From positions 1 to 64,000 of the forward strand of contig CABUUB010000002.1 in assembly GCA_902494625.1 (NCBI GenBank): 64,000 nt of DNA, given 5' to 3'. The position numbers and the translations under genes are program-made. This document shows positions 42,680-51,625 of this stretch, piece after piece (the first letter of the stretch is position 1; each line of letters starts with the position of its first letter). Under the pieces are notes generated by a model. That model saw only the letters and a list, made by a program, of their open reading frames with translations, was not told where the DNA came from and ran no database searches. The stretch is from an uncultured Collinsella sp. Its GTDB lineage: Bacteria; Actinomycetota; Coriobacteriia; Coriobacteriales; Coriobacteriaceae.

Positions 42680-43528
42680 CTACACCGCAATGGGGATGTT
42701 CTTGACCTGCGGGCCGTGCTCATAGCCCTCAACGATCAGATCATCGGTCGTAAACGCGTAGAAATCATGCACATCGGGGTTGAGCGTTACCTTGGGAGCC
42801 GCAAACTGCGGACGCTCGATAAGTTCGCGGATGATATCGACATGACGGTCGTAAATGTGGGCATCGGCAATCACGTGAAGCAGCTCGCCGGCGATCATAT
42901 CGACCGACTGCGCAACCATCATCAGCAAAATGGCGTACTGGCACACATTCCAGTTGTTCGCGGCCAAAATATCCTGGCTACGCTGGTTGAGAATCATGTT
43001 GAGCGTCGGCTTGTCGTCCTGCGGACGCTGCGTGACGTTATAGGTCACGCTGTAGGCGCACGGATACAGGTGCATCTCGGACAGGTCGCTAAACACATAG
43101 GTGTTCGTCATAATGCGGCGACTGTACGGCGTGTGCTTGAGGTCGTACAGCACGCGGTCCATCTGATCAAAGTCACCCTCGGCATAATGGCTCTTCTGCC
43201 CAATCTGATACCCGTAGGCCTTGCCGATAGAGCCGGTCTCGTCGGCCCACTCATCCCAAATATGGCTGTTGAGGTCATGCACATTATTGGACTTCTTTTG
43301 ATAGATCCATAGGATCTCATCCATAGCGGACTTGAGCGCCGTACGACGCAGCGTAAGCGCGGGGAACTCCTCGCGCAGGTCATAGCGCGCCGTAACGCCA
43401 AAGTTTTTAATGGTATAGGCAGGGGTGCCGTCCTCCCACACCGGGCGTACCTTTTGGCCCTCGGTCGTGGTGCCATGGTCCAAGATATCGCGGCACATGG
43501 ATACAAACTGTTGATCAGCTTTACTCAT
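42680..43528 (-). CDS. thyA: Thymidylate synthase
   Basis: This 282-residue ThyA methylates dUMP to dTMP using methylene-tetrahydrofolate. The catalytic Cys is in EMHLYPCAYSVTYNV, which replaces the more common LPPCH form. RSQDILAANNWNVCQYAILLM carries the usual Asn for dUMP, and HVIADAHIYDRHV is the conserved pocket. The ATG at 43528 has an AGGAGGG site; the longer frame upstream is non-homologous. folA follows directly, so both are likely one transcript. Confidence 0.95.
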   Translation of the reverse strand: MSKADQQFVSMCRDILDHGTTTEGQKVRPVWEDGTPAYTIKNFGVTARYDLREEFPALTLRRTALKSAMDEILWIYQKKSNNVHDLNSHIWDEWADETGSIGKAYGYQIGQKSHYAEGDFDQMDRVLYDLKHTPYSRRIMTNTYVFSDLSEMHLYPCAYSVTYNVTQRPQDDKPTLNMILNQRSQDILAANNWNVCQYAILLMMVAQSVDMIAGELLHVIADAHIYDRHVDIIRELIERPQFAAPKVTLNPDVHDFYAFTTDDLIVEGYEHGPQVKNIPIAV

Positions 43529-43614
43529 TGACCCTCCTGTCAGTCGCCTACAAGCGAGATTCATTATAGCCCAGGCGCACGCGGCCCCACAGCCCAAACA
43601 TAAGCCCTCATTTT

Positions 43615-43681
43615 CTGACATATGCCAGAAATTCCTTGCGCAAATCTACACGTTCGCTATCCTATTGTTGACATATGTCAG
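43615..43681. promoter_or_regulatory. Paired TGACATATG palindromes upstream of the DUF134-NifX gene
   Basis: CTGACATATGCCAG (43615-43628) and TTGACATATGTCAG (43668-43681) share a core. The second contains the perfect 12-bp palindrome TGACATATGTCA and abuts the ribosome site. A weak TTGCGC/TATCCT promoter lies between them. The location suggests an autoregulatory operator pair. Confidence 0.5.
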
Positions 43682-43694
43682 ATAAGGAGTGCGC

Positions 43695-44459
43695 ATGGCA
43701 GGAAGACGCGAAAAACTGCGCCGCGTCGGGATCATCCCCGAATATCGCGGTTTTACCCCCGATGGCCTGGCGAGCGGAGACGCCATCGATATGACGGTCG
43801 ACGAGCTCGAAGTCCTGCGCCTGTGCGACCTGGAGGGCCTCAATCAAGAGGCCGTCGCCCAGCACATGGGCATTGCCCGCGCCACGGTGGCGGCAATCTG
43901 CAGCCGCGCGCATCGCAAGGTGGCAAACGCGCTGGTCAACGGACGGGCGATCGTCATCGAAGGCGGTAACATCGCATACTCCCCCATTACCACGACAACG
44001 GCCGCATGGCCAGCAAAGGAGATCGGCACCATGAGGGTGGCAACCACGTACGACAACGGCAACATCTTTATGCACTTTGGCCGCAGCGAGCAGTTCAAGA
44101 TCTACGACATTCAGGACGGCAAGGTGCTCAACGAGCAGGTCGTGGGCACCGGCGGCACCGGCCACGGTGCCCTTGCGAGCCTGCTCGCCAACGGCGGCGT
44201 GGACACGCTCATCTGCGGCGGCATCGGCGGTGGCGCTATCAACGCGCTTGCCCAAGCCGGCATCACGGTATACGCAGGTGCCCAGGGCAGCTGCGACGCT
44301 TGCGTCGAGGCCCTTATCGCCGGCACGCTCGCACAGAACGGCGAGGCCACGTGCGGCTGCCACGGCCATGACCACGAACATGCCCACAAACATAGTGAGT
44401 CCTGCAGCTGCCACCGCCATCACGAGCATGAGGGTCACGAGGGCTGCGGCTGCCACTAA
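43695..44459 (+). CDS. DUF134 HTH - NifX/NifB-domain fusion with His/Cys-rich tail
   Basis: This 254-residue fusion has three parts. An N-terminal DUF134 helix-turn-helix spans about residues 1-100 (GRREKLRRVGIIPEY, LNQEAVAQHMGIARATVAAIC). A NifX/NifB-type dinitrogenase-cofactor domain spans about 110-215 (GNIFMHFGRSEQFKIYDI, LICGGIGGGAINALAQAGI). A 40-residue tail is rich in His and Cys in CxC and HxH patterns (CGCHGHDHEHAHKH, CSCHRHHEHEGHEGCGC). It looks like a metal- or cluster-responsive regulator. The ATG at 43695 follows AAGGAG. No nif genes are near; function is inferred. Confidence 0.85.
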   Translation: MAGRREKLRRVGIIPEYRGFTPDGLASGDAIDMTVDELEVLRLCDLEGLNQEAVAQHMGIARATVAAICSRAHRKVANALVNGRAIVIEGGNIAYSPITTTTAAWPAKEIGTMRVATTYDNGNIFMHFGRSEQFKIYDIQDGKVLNEQVVGTGGTGHGALASLLANGGVDTLICGGIGGGAINALAQAGITVYAGAQGSCDACVEALIAGTLAQNGEATCGCHGHDHEHAHKHSESCSCHRHHEHEGHEGCGCH

Positions 44460-44521
44460 CGGCACGGCACCGCGAGCTCGAGGCGCGACGCTAAGCGCAA
44501 CCCAACAATCAAAGCCAACAA

Positions 44522-44557
44522 CAAAGGCCACCCGGTAGCTTCCGAGTGGCCTTTGCC
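44522..44557. terminator. Bidirectional terminator between the DUF134-NifX gene and ffh
   Basis: The stem CAAAGGCCAC...GTGGCCTTTG, with CCGG/CCGA-type inner bases, is followed by a short T run on each strand. It lies between the two convergent stops. Confidence 0.75.
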
Positions 44558-44579
44558 ATATCAAACTGGAATTAGAGCT

Positions 44580-46055
44580 CTATTTCTTATTGCGCATCTG
44601 CGCTTCCATCTGGCGCAGCAGCTCCATATCGGACTTGGGACCGCCCGTACCCAGGCCGCCCATGCCGCCCAGACCCATAGCGTCCAGGCCAGGGATATTG
44701 GGCATGCGCATCTTCTTGCCCTTCTTACCCTTTTTGCCCTTCTTGCCGCCGGCCTGTGCCTGATTGGCCATCGTACGCATGCGGCCCATCATCTTATTCA
44801 TCTCGCCCCACTGCTTCATAAGGCTGTTGACCTCGGTGGGGGTTACGCCGGCGCCCTTGGCGATACGCGCGCGACGCTGGCCGTTGATGATGGAGGGACG
44901 CAGGCGCTCCTCCTTGGTCATCGACATGATAATGGCCTCGTTCTTATCGAAGATGCCCTCGTCCAGGTTGCCGCCCATCTGGTTGAGTGCACGCTGACCA
45001 CCGGGGAGCATGCCCAGGATTCCCTTCATACCGCCCATCTTTTTGACGGCCTTCATCTGGTCGAGCATATCGTTCATGGTAAAGCCCTCGCGCAGCATAC
45101 GCTCGGCAGCCTCAAGCTGCTCGGCATCGGCTGCCTCCTGGGCCTTCTCGATAATACCTACGACATCGCCCATGCCCAGAATGCGCTTGGCCATGCGATC
45201 GGGATAGAACGGCTCCAGCGAATCGGGTTTCTCGCCCATGCTCACAAACTTGATGGGCTTGCCGGTCACCTGACGCACCGAAAGTGCGCCACCGCCACGG
45301 GCATCGCCGTCGAGCTTGGAGATAATCACACCGTCAAAGTCGGTGCGATCGGCGAAGGTCGAGACGACGTTGACGATGTCCTGGCCGGTCATGGCGTCGA
45401 CGACCATCAGCACCTGGTCGGGCCTAACGGCCTTCTTGATGTCGACGGCCTCCTGCATCATCTGCTCGTCGATCTGAAGACGACCGGCGGTATCGACGAT
45501 GACCACGTCGCGCAGGTGGTCGACGGCCTCTTGGATGGCGCCCTTGGCAATATCGACCGGGTGCGCTCCGTCACCGCGGAAGACCGGCACGCCGATCTCG
45601 CCACCGAGCGTGGCCAGCTGGTCGGCAGCGGCGGGACGGTAGACGTCGCACGCGGCGAGCAGCGGCGAGCGGCCCTGCTTCTTGAGCAGGTAGGCCAGCT
45701 TTACGGCCGCCGTGGTCTTACCGGAGCCCTGCAAGCCCACGAGCATGATGACATTGGGAATGCGGTTGCTAAAGACGAGTTTGCTCTCGGTTGAGCCGAG
45801 CATCTCGGTGAGCTCGTCGAGCACGATCTTGACGACGTTTTGCGCCGGCGACAGCGACTCCATGACCTCGGCGGTCATGCAGCGCTCCTTGGTCTTGGCG
45901 ACGAACTCCTTGACGACCTTAAAGTTAACGTCGGCCTCGAGCAACGCCATGCGAATGTCGCGCATGGCAGAAGTAATATCGGCCTCGGTCAGCTTACCCT
46001 TGCCGCGCAGGCGGTCAAATGTGTCGTTGAGGCGATCGCTCAGGGAATCAAACAC
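44580..46055 (-). CDS. ffh: Signal recognition particle protein Ffh
   Basis: This 491-residue SRP54 GTPase binds signal sequences of nascent membrane proteins. The N domain starts MFDSLSDRLNDTFDRLRG. The G domain has GLQGSGKTTAAVKLA, VDTAGRLQID and TKLDGDARGG. The Met-rich M domain contains GGMKGILGMLPGG and PSIINGQRRARIAKGAG. A Lys/Gly-rich tail (GGKKGKKGKKGKK) precedes the end. The SRP RNA gene is not recognisable in the window. The gene follows ftsY after 10 bp, completing the targeting pair. Confidence 0.97.
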   Translation of the reverse strand: MFDSLSDRLNDTFDRLRGKGKLTEADITSAMRDIRMALLEADVNFKVVKEFVAKTKERCMTAEVMESLSPAQNVVKIVLDELTEMLGSTESKLVFSNRIPNVIMLVGLQGSGKTTAAVKLAYLLKKQGRSPLLAACDVYRPAAADQLATLGGEIGVPVFRGDGAHPVDIAKGAIQEAVDHLRDVVIVDTAGRLQIDEQMMQEAVDIKKAVRPDQVLMVVDAMTGQDIVNVVSTFADRTDFDGVIISKLDGDARGGGALSVRQVTGKPIKFVSMGEKPDSLEPFYPDRMAKRILGMGDVVGIIEKAQEAADAEQLEAAERMLREGFTMNDMLDQMKAVKKMGGMKGILGMLPGGQRALNQMGGNLDEGIFDKNEAIIMSMTKEERLRPSIINGQRRARIAKGAGVTPTEVNSLMKQWGEMNKMMGRMRTMANQAQAGGKKGKKGKKGKKMRMPNIPGLDAMGLGGMGGLGTGGPKSDMELLRQMEAQMRNKK

Positions 46056-46065
46056 TGGTTACTCC

Positions 46066-46983
46066 TTAGTTGGACTCGCCCACCAGGGCGCGGCAGAAAT
46101 CTTTGGCGTTAAACTCCTGCAGGTCATCGACCTGCTCGCCCACGCCGATGCGTAGGATCGGGAGCTTGAGCTTCTCGGCCACGGCCATGGCGATACCGCC
46201 CTTAGCCGTGCCGTCGAGCTTAGTCATGATAATACCGTCCAGGCCCAGCGCCTCGTTAAACTCGAGCGCCTGGTTCAGACCGTTCTGACCAGTGGCGGCA
46301 TCGATCACAAGCACGACCGAGACCGGCATGGGACCGGCGGCCATATTGGCGGCGCGCTTACGAGTCACATTGACCACCTTAGCGAGCTCGCGCATGAGCT
46401 CGGGGCTCGTGTGCAGACGACCGGCGGTATCAATGAGCACCAGGTCGCTGCCGCGCTTATCGGCCTCGTCGAGCACGTCATAGCACACGCTCGCCGGATC
46501 GGAACCGCGGTCACGCTTGATAACCGGTACGCCGGCACGCTGACCCCACACATCGAGCTGCTCGATAGCGGCGGCGCGGAAGGTGTCGGCCGAACCGATG
46601 ACCACGTTCTTGCCGCGGGCGGCCATGGCGCTCGCAATCTTGCCGACCGTGGTGGTCTTGCCGGCGCCGTTGATACCGACAAACAGCACGCAGCTCGGCG
46701 TATCGGAAAACGGGTCGCGCTCAACAGGCACAAAATGGCCCTCGAGCTGCTCGGCCAGGGCGCGGCGAAGCTGCGGGGCGGTCTTGAGGTTCTTCTTGGC
46801 AGCGGCGTCGCGCAGGTCATCGGAGACCTGAATGGCGACCTCGGCACCCATGTCACCCATAACGAGGGTGTCCTCAAGGTCCTCCCAAAAATCCTCGTCG
46901 ACCTCACCGCCAAAGTAGAAGACCTCATTGAGGGCCTCGCGGCTGCGCTCAAGTCCGCGCGAGAGTGCGTCAAAGAATCCCAT
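46066..46983 (-). CDS. ftsY: SRP receptor FtsY
   Basis: This 305-residue SRP receptor GTPase docks the ribosome-Ffh complex at the membrane. Motifs are GINGAGKTTTVGKIAS, LIDTAGRLHTSPELM and MTKLDGTAKGGIAMAV. It has only a short N-terminal stretch (MGFFDALSRGLERSREAL) instead of the long acidic A domain of E. coli, as is normal in Gram-positive bacteria; this amphipathic segment may bind lipid. The start at 46983 overlaps the smc stop by one base, so smc, ftsY and ffh are likely co-translated from one mRNA. Confidence 0.96.
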   Translation of the reverse strand: MGFFDALSRGLERSREALNEVFYFGGEVDEDFWEDLEDTLVMGDMGAEVAIQVSDDLRDAAAKKNLKTAPQLRRALAEQLEGHFVPVERDPFSDTPSCVLFVGINGAGKTTTVGKIASAMAARGKNVVIGSADTFRAAAIEQLDVWGQRAGVPVIKRDRGSDPASVCYDVLDEADKRGSDLVLIDTAGRLHTSPELMRELAKVVNVTRKRAANMAAGPMPVSVVLVIDAATGQNGLNQALEFNEALGLDGIIMTKLDGTAKGGIAMAVAEKLKLPILRIGVGEQVDDLQEFNAKDFCRALVGESN

Positions 46984-49900
46984 TATGCATTCACGACCTT
47001 TCCGGTTTCGCGATCGAGTTTTTGCGAGACGACGCGACTGACGCCGTCGGCTTGCATCGAGACGCCGTAGAGAACGTCAGCATCCTCCATAGTACGGCGC
47101 TGATGCGAGATTACCAAGAGCTGCGTATCGGAACGCAGCACATCGAGAGCACCGATGAGCTTGGACAGGTTGGCGTCGTCGAGCGCGGCCTCGACCTCGT
47201 CCAGCACATAGAACGGCACCGTGCGAGTACGGTATACGGCAAAGAGCAGGGCGAGCGCCGTCAGGCTCTTCTCGCCACCCGACATGAGCATCATCTTGGT
47301 GATGCGCTTACCGCGCGGCTGCGCCACGACCTCAATGCCCGTCTCGGCCGGATGCTCGGGGTCGGTCATCTCCAGATGCGCCTGGCCACCCGGGAACAGC
47401 ATGGCGAAGATCTCGCGGAAGTTCGCATCGACCTTCTCAAAGGTCACCAGGAAGGCCTTGCGCATCTTGCGGTCAATCGCCACGGTGATCTTGGTGAGCG
47501 CCTTGCGCGCGCTCTCCAGATCGGCCAGCTGCTCCTCGATGTAATCGGCGCGGCGCTTGAGCTGCTCGTACTCCTCCATGGCAACCTGGTTCACGGGGCC
47601 CAGATTGTTGATTTGGCGCACGAGTTGGTTGAGCTCGCGCTCGGCAGCGTCGCGATCGGTGGGCGCCGGCAGCATGAGCGCTTCCTCGAGCACCGTAGTG
47701 CCATCAGCGGTGATGGCCTTGATGGCAGCCTCGACCTGCACCTCGAGCTTGCCGCGTGCGACCTTGAACTCGTTTTGCGTCGCCGTGGCAGCATCGACCC
47801 GCTCCTTGGCGCGGGCGACCTCGGTCTTGGCGTCCTCGATGGTCTTCTTTAGCGAAGCCGAGTCCGCCTCCTCAAGCGTTGCCTGATCGCGCAAGCGCGC
47901 AGCCCAGTCCGAGGCGCGCTCCAACAGGGCAGAATAGCGCTCGTGCATGGGATCGACGCGAAGGCGCAGCAGCTCAAGCGAGCGCGAAGCCTGGCGTGTT
48001 CCGCGGATACGGCGGTCGATGCCTTCCAGGCGATGCTCAAGATCGGGCACGCGGCCCTTCAGCGAACGCAGGCGCTCGCTCGTCTGGGCCAGCCGGACCT
48101 TGGCATCGGCGAGCTTGCCGGCTGCCTCGGAATCATCACGGCGCACGCGATCGAGTTCGTCGTTGGCCTCGACAATCTGCAAGCCCAAATCGCTTGCCTG
48201 CGCGCGAGCCTCGTCACGCGAACGGGTGAGCTCGTCCACGCGCGGGCGCGAAGCGCGAACGGCCTCGGCAGCCTGCTCGCGGCGCTTAGAAATCCGTACC
48301 CGCTCGACCTCGGCATTGTTGGCACTCTGCTCCAGGCGGCCGATCTCGGACAGCAGGGAGCGACGCTCGCCCTCAAGGCGGGCAATCTCGCCGGCAGCAT
48401 CGCCCTCGGCGGCACGGGTCTCCTCAACGGCAGCATTGGCCTCGACGACCTGATCCGAAACATGCTCAAACACGGCAGCAAGATCGGGCTCCAGGCCTTC
48501 CAGCTCGCGGATACGACGCTTGCGCTCCAGGGCGCCCGAAGCCTCGCCGGCATCAAGCCCCACGCGAACCAAGCCGCCGCAGGCAACGCGTGCGCCATCG
48601 GGAGTCACATAGGTCACGCCATCAACGACCGGCGCGGACAGCGCGGCAGCCAAGTCATCGACCACGTAATAGCCGCCGAGCAATGCCTCGACGACCGGAC
48701 CGTAGCCCGCACGCACGGACAGACGATCAACAAGACGGGTACCGGCGGCACCCTCGGCAGCCGCAGAGCCGCTCACGCTGCGCGCCACCAGCAGCGCCTC
48801 GCCCGAGGCCTTCTTCTGGTCCAGCGCAGCGCGACCGGCGCGCTCAAGTGCGGCAGCGTTATCGAACAACAGGGCATCGATATCGCCGGCGAGCAGCTGC
48901 TCAACCAAGCCCTCAAGCTCACGAGGTGCCTCGAGCACATCGCCCAGACGACCCGAGACATCGTCGCCCAGCGCGCCCACCAGACGGCTTACGAGCGGCG
49001 AGCTGTCGGCCATGCGAGCATCAAGCTTCTTTTGGCTGGCAAGCTCCGAGCGCACCTCGGACAGCTTGTTGCGTGCCTCGCCCTCGCGGGCACGCAGGTC
49101 CTTGAGGGCAGCCCGTGCCGTCTCGGTGGCCTCGCGCGCATCGCTCTGGGCCTGACGAGCCGCCTCAAGGGCGCTCTCAAGCTCCTCAGCACGGTCGCGG
49201 CGGCTATCAAGCGATGCCGTGACCTCCTCGAGCTGTTCATCGATCTGCTCCAGGCGCGAGGCATACATGTTGTCCTCGACCTCGGCGTTGCTCAGCGAGT
49301 CCTTCACCTTGGCGAGCTCGAGCGCAGCATTATCGGCAACGCGCTGCACATCGCGCTGTTCGCGCGTGAGCTGCGAAATCTGATTGTCGAGCGCAACGCG
49401 ACGCTCGTGGAGCTCGGCGGCGGCAGGACCAGCGGCGTCAACGTCCTCCTGGGCCTGCATATGCGCGCCGGTCACTTCCTCGAGCTGAGCACGTGCGTCC
49501 TCGAGCTCCTCGACCACGCGACGGCGCTGATGCTCGGAGCTCGAGATCTGGCCACGCATGTCGGACAGGCGCGACACCATGTTATGGCCCTTTTCCTCGA
49601 GCAGACGCATGTCTGAGTTAATCCGACCGACCACGTCTTGCATATGGCGGCGCTGCTCGCCCAAGTCGCCCACAAACAGGCCCTTTTCCTCGAGCATAAC
49701 TTGGAGCTTCTCGAGCTCGCGCTCCTTTTCACCTAAGCGGTATTGCGCAAGCTCAAGCTCGGCAGCGCCCTCCTTGGAGCGGCTCTCAAGGTCGTTCCAC
49801 TGCGATTGCAGCGAACGCAGCTCGTCAACGGCCAGCATCTGCGTAAGCTCGTTCGCGCGCGAGGACAGCTCTTTGTACTTGCGCGCGCGATCGACCTGAC

Positions 49901-50519
49901 GCTCCAGCGGTCGCAGCTGACGGGCGATTTCCTTGTTGATATCGCGGGCACGGGTCAGGTGCTCGTCCATCGATTTGATCTTTTTGAGCGCACGCTCCTT
50001 GCGACGCTTGTGCTTGGAGATGCCGGCGGCCTCCTCAATAAGGGCACGGCGCTCCTCGGGGCGGCTCTGCAAAATGGCATCGAGCTTGCCCTGGCTGATG
50101 ATGGAATGCGTATCCTTGCCCAGACCCGAGTCGTGCAGGATGTCCTGGATGTCCATCAGGCGGCACGGGCTCGAGTTGATGAGGTACTCACTCTCGCCCG
50201 AGCGATACATGCGGCGGGTGATGGCCACCTCGTCAAAGTCGACGGGCAGCATATGGTCCGAATTGTCGAGAACCAGCGTAACCTCGGCCACACCCACCGG
50301 CTTGCGCGCCGACGAGCCCGAGAAGATGACGTCTTCCATGGCCTGGCCACGCAGCTGCTTGGCGCTCTGCTCGCCCAGGACCCACAGGATCGAGTCGGAG
50401 ATGTTCGATTTTCCCGAGCCGTTGGGACCGACGATGACGGTCAGGCCCGGCTCAAACGTCATATGGGCGCGGTCGGCAAACGACTTGAACCCTTTGAGCG
50501 TGAGGGACTTGAGATACAC
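46983..50519 (-). CDS. smc: Chromosome segregation protein SMC
   Basis: The 1178-residue SMC protein has a complete layout: N-terminal Walker A VGPNGSGKSNISDSILWVLG, a first coiled coil, a hinge (about residues 500-680), a second coiled coil, and the C-terminal head with signature MLMSGGEKSLTALALL and Walker B VLDEVEAALDDANL. It condenses and segregates chromosomes together with ScpA/ScpB, which are not in this window. The start at 50519 gives the family N-terminus MYLKSLTLKGFKSFAD. rnc lies 10 bp upstream. Confidence 0.97.
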   Translation of the reverse strand: MYLKSLTLKGFKSFADRAHMTFEPGLTVIVGPNGSGKSNISDSILWVLGEQSAKQLRGQAMEDVIFSGSSARKPVGVAEVTLVLDNSDHMLPVDFDEVAITRRMYRSGESEYLINSSPCRLMDIQDILHDSGLGKDTHSIISQGKLDAILQSRPEERRALIEEAAGISKHKRRKERALKKIKSMDEHLTRARDINKEIARQLRPLERQVDRARKYKELSSRANELTQMLAVDELRSLQSQWNDLESRSKEGAAELELAQYRLGEKERELEKLQVMLEEKGLFVGDLGEQRRHMQDVVGRINSDMRLLEEKGHNMVSRLSDMRGQISSSEHQRRRVVEELEDARAQLEEVTGAHMQAQEDVDAAGPAAAELHERRVALDNQISQLTREQRDVQRVADNAALELAKVKDSLSNAEVEDNMYASRLEQIDEQLEEVTASLDSRRDRAEELESALEAARQAQSDAREATETARAALKDLRAREGEARNKLSEVRSELASQKKLDARMADSSPLVSRLVGALGDDVSGRLGDVLEAPRELEGLVEQLLAGDIDALLFDNAAALERAGRAALDQKKASGEALLVARSVSGSAAAEGAAGTRLVDRLSVRAGYGPVVEALLGGYYVVDDLAAALSAPVVDGVTYVTPDGARVACGGLVRVGLDAGEASGALERKRRIRELEGLEPDLAAVFEHVSDQVVEANAAVEETRAAEGDAAGEIARLEGERRSLLSEIGRLEQSANNAEVERVRISKRREQAAEAVRASRPRVDELTRSRDEARAQASDLGLQIVEANDELDRVRRDDSEAAGKLADAKVRLAQTSERLRSLKGRVPDLEHRLEGIDRRIRGTRQASRSLELLRLRVDPMHERYSALLERASDWAARLRDQATLEEADSASLKKTIEDAKTEVARAKERVDAATATQNEFKVARGKLEVQVEAAIKAITADGTTVLEEALMLPAPTDRDAAERELNQLVRQINNLGPVNQVAMEEYEQLKRRADYIEEQLADLESARKALTKITVAIDRKMRKAFLVTFEKVDANFREIFAMLFPGGQAHLEMTDPEHPAETGIEVVAQPRGKRITKMMLMSGGEKSLTALALLFAVYRTRTVPFYVLDEVEAALDDANLSKLIGALDVLRSDTQLLVISHQRRTMEDADVLYGVSMQADGVSRVVSQKLDRETGKVVNA

Positions 50520-50529
50520 GGTTCCTCGC

Positions 50530-51255
50530 TTAAACAGGCTTCTTGTTCAGAATCACGCCGTTGGTGGTGTAGCCCATGCGGTCGAGTGCCTCGAGCGCAG
50601 CGGCCCCCTCGGCCTCCTTCTTGGAGGAACCGGTGCCGCGGCCCTGGCGAATACCGTCGATGAGCACCACAGCGGTAAAGGTGGGCGCATGCGCGGGGCC
50701 CTCGGAACCGACCAGCTTATACGCGGGAGGCTCGTGGCCGTCGGCCTGCACGCACTCCTGCAAAAACGACTTGGGGTTCGCGGGGTGCTCGGCACGCTCG
50801 GAGGCCAAATGGGGCTTAAGCGTACGGTGGATAAAGTCCGCCGCAACGTCCCAGCCGGCATCCAGGTACAGGGCGCCCACGAGCGACTCGTAGACGTTCT
50901 CGAGCGCCGAATGCAGGCCGCGCGCGCCCGTGCCGGTCTCGGAGGCACCAAAGATGATGATGTCGTCGATGCCCAGCTCATGGGAGACATCGGACAGCGT
51001 GGCACCCGAGACGAGCGACACCTTCAGGCGCGTAAGCTTGCCCTCGTCAAACTCGGGATAGGACTCAAAGAGCGAGCGGGCAACCACGGCGCCCAAAATG
51101 GAATCGCCCAAAAACTCAAGGCGCTCATAGCTCGCCGAGACGGGCTGACCTTCCACGGCAGAGGGGTGCGTGAGCGCCGCGCGCAGCAGCACCTTGTTAT
51201 TGAACTCGTGGCCCAGGATTTCCTGGGCGCGCGCGAGTCGTTGAGATAAAGCCAA
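50530..51255 (-). CDS. rnc: Ribonuclease III
   Basis: This 241-residue double-strand RNA endonuclease processes rRNA and regulatory RNAs. The catalytic domain has ERLEFLGDSILGAVVARSL (Glu and Asp metal ligands) and a second acidic site in NVYESLVGALYLD. The C-terminal dsRNA-binding domain runs from about residue 165 (PKSFLQECVQADGHEPPAYK, GRGTGSSKKEAEGAAALEAL). The order acpP-rnc-smc-ftsY is conserved in Gram-positive bacteria, and acpP lies just 3 bp upstream. Confidence 0.96.
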   Translation of the reverse strand: MALSQRLARAQEILGHEFNNKVLLRAALTHPSAVEGQPVSASYERLEFLGDSILGAVVARSLFESYPEFDEGKLTRLKVSLVSGATLSDVSHELGIDDIIIFGASETGTGARGLHSALENVYESLVGALYLDAGWDVAADFIHRTLKPHLASERAEHPANPKSFLQECVQADGHEPPAYKLVGSEGPAHAPTFTAVVLIDGIRQGRGTGSSKKEAEGAAALEALDRMGYTTNGVILNKKPV

Positions 51256-51258
51256 GAC

Positions 51259-51501
51259 TTAGGCCTCCTTGGCGTTTTCAATAGCGTCGACAGCGTCGGC
51301 GACAGAGTTGAGCGACAGCAGGGTCTCGTCATCGATCTCGAGGTCGAACTCGTCCTCGATGGCCGTCACCAGCTGCAGACGCTCGAGCGAATCGGCATCG
51401 AGATCGTCAAAGGTAGTCTCGTCGCTAATGTCGGCGACATCGACGCCCAGAACGTCAGCGGCGACTTCGGCGATCTTATCGAAGATTTCGGAGCGGTCCA
51501 T
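51259..51501 (-). CDS. acpP: Acyl carrier protein
   Basis: The 80-residue acidic carrier holds acyl chains on a phosphopantetheine attached to the Ser of DADSLERLQL. The start ATG at 51501 has a GAGGAAG site; the frame upstream is unrelated. It lies between plsX (124 bp upstream, same strand) and rnc. The coaD gene 2.6 kb away makes the CoA from which the prosthetic group is derived. FapR-type sites were not seen. Confidence 0.95.
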   Translation of the reverse strand: MDRSEIFDKIAEVAADVLGVDVADISDETTFDDLDADSLERLQLVTAIEDEFDLEIDDETLLSLNSVADAVDAIENAKEA

Positions 51502-51625
51502 AGCGCTTCCTCTCGTATTGCGTGAACAACAACGCGCTGGCGCCGCAAGTGCAGCACCAAGACACGGTTTTGATTCTACCCCACGACGAAGGCCGCGAGG
51601 CACATAACAGCGCTCTAACTCGCTC

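Noticed and set aside
43668..43673. TTGACA within the second palindrome considered a -35 box of the DUF134-NifX gene.
   Set aside because: It lies only about 25 bp from the start codon, leaving no room for a -10 element and a leader.
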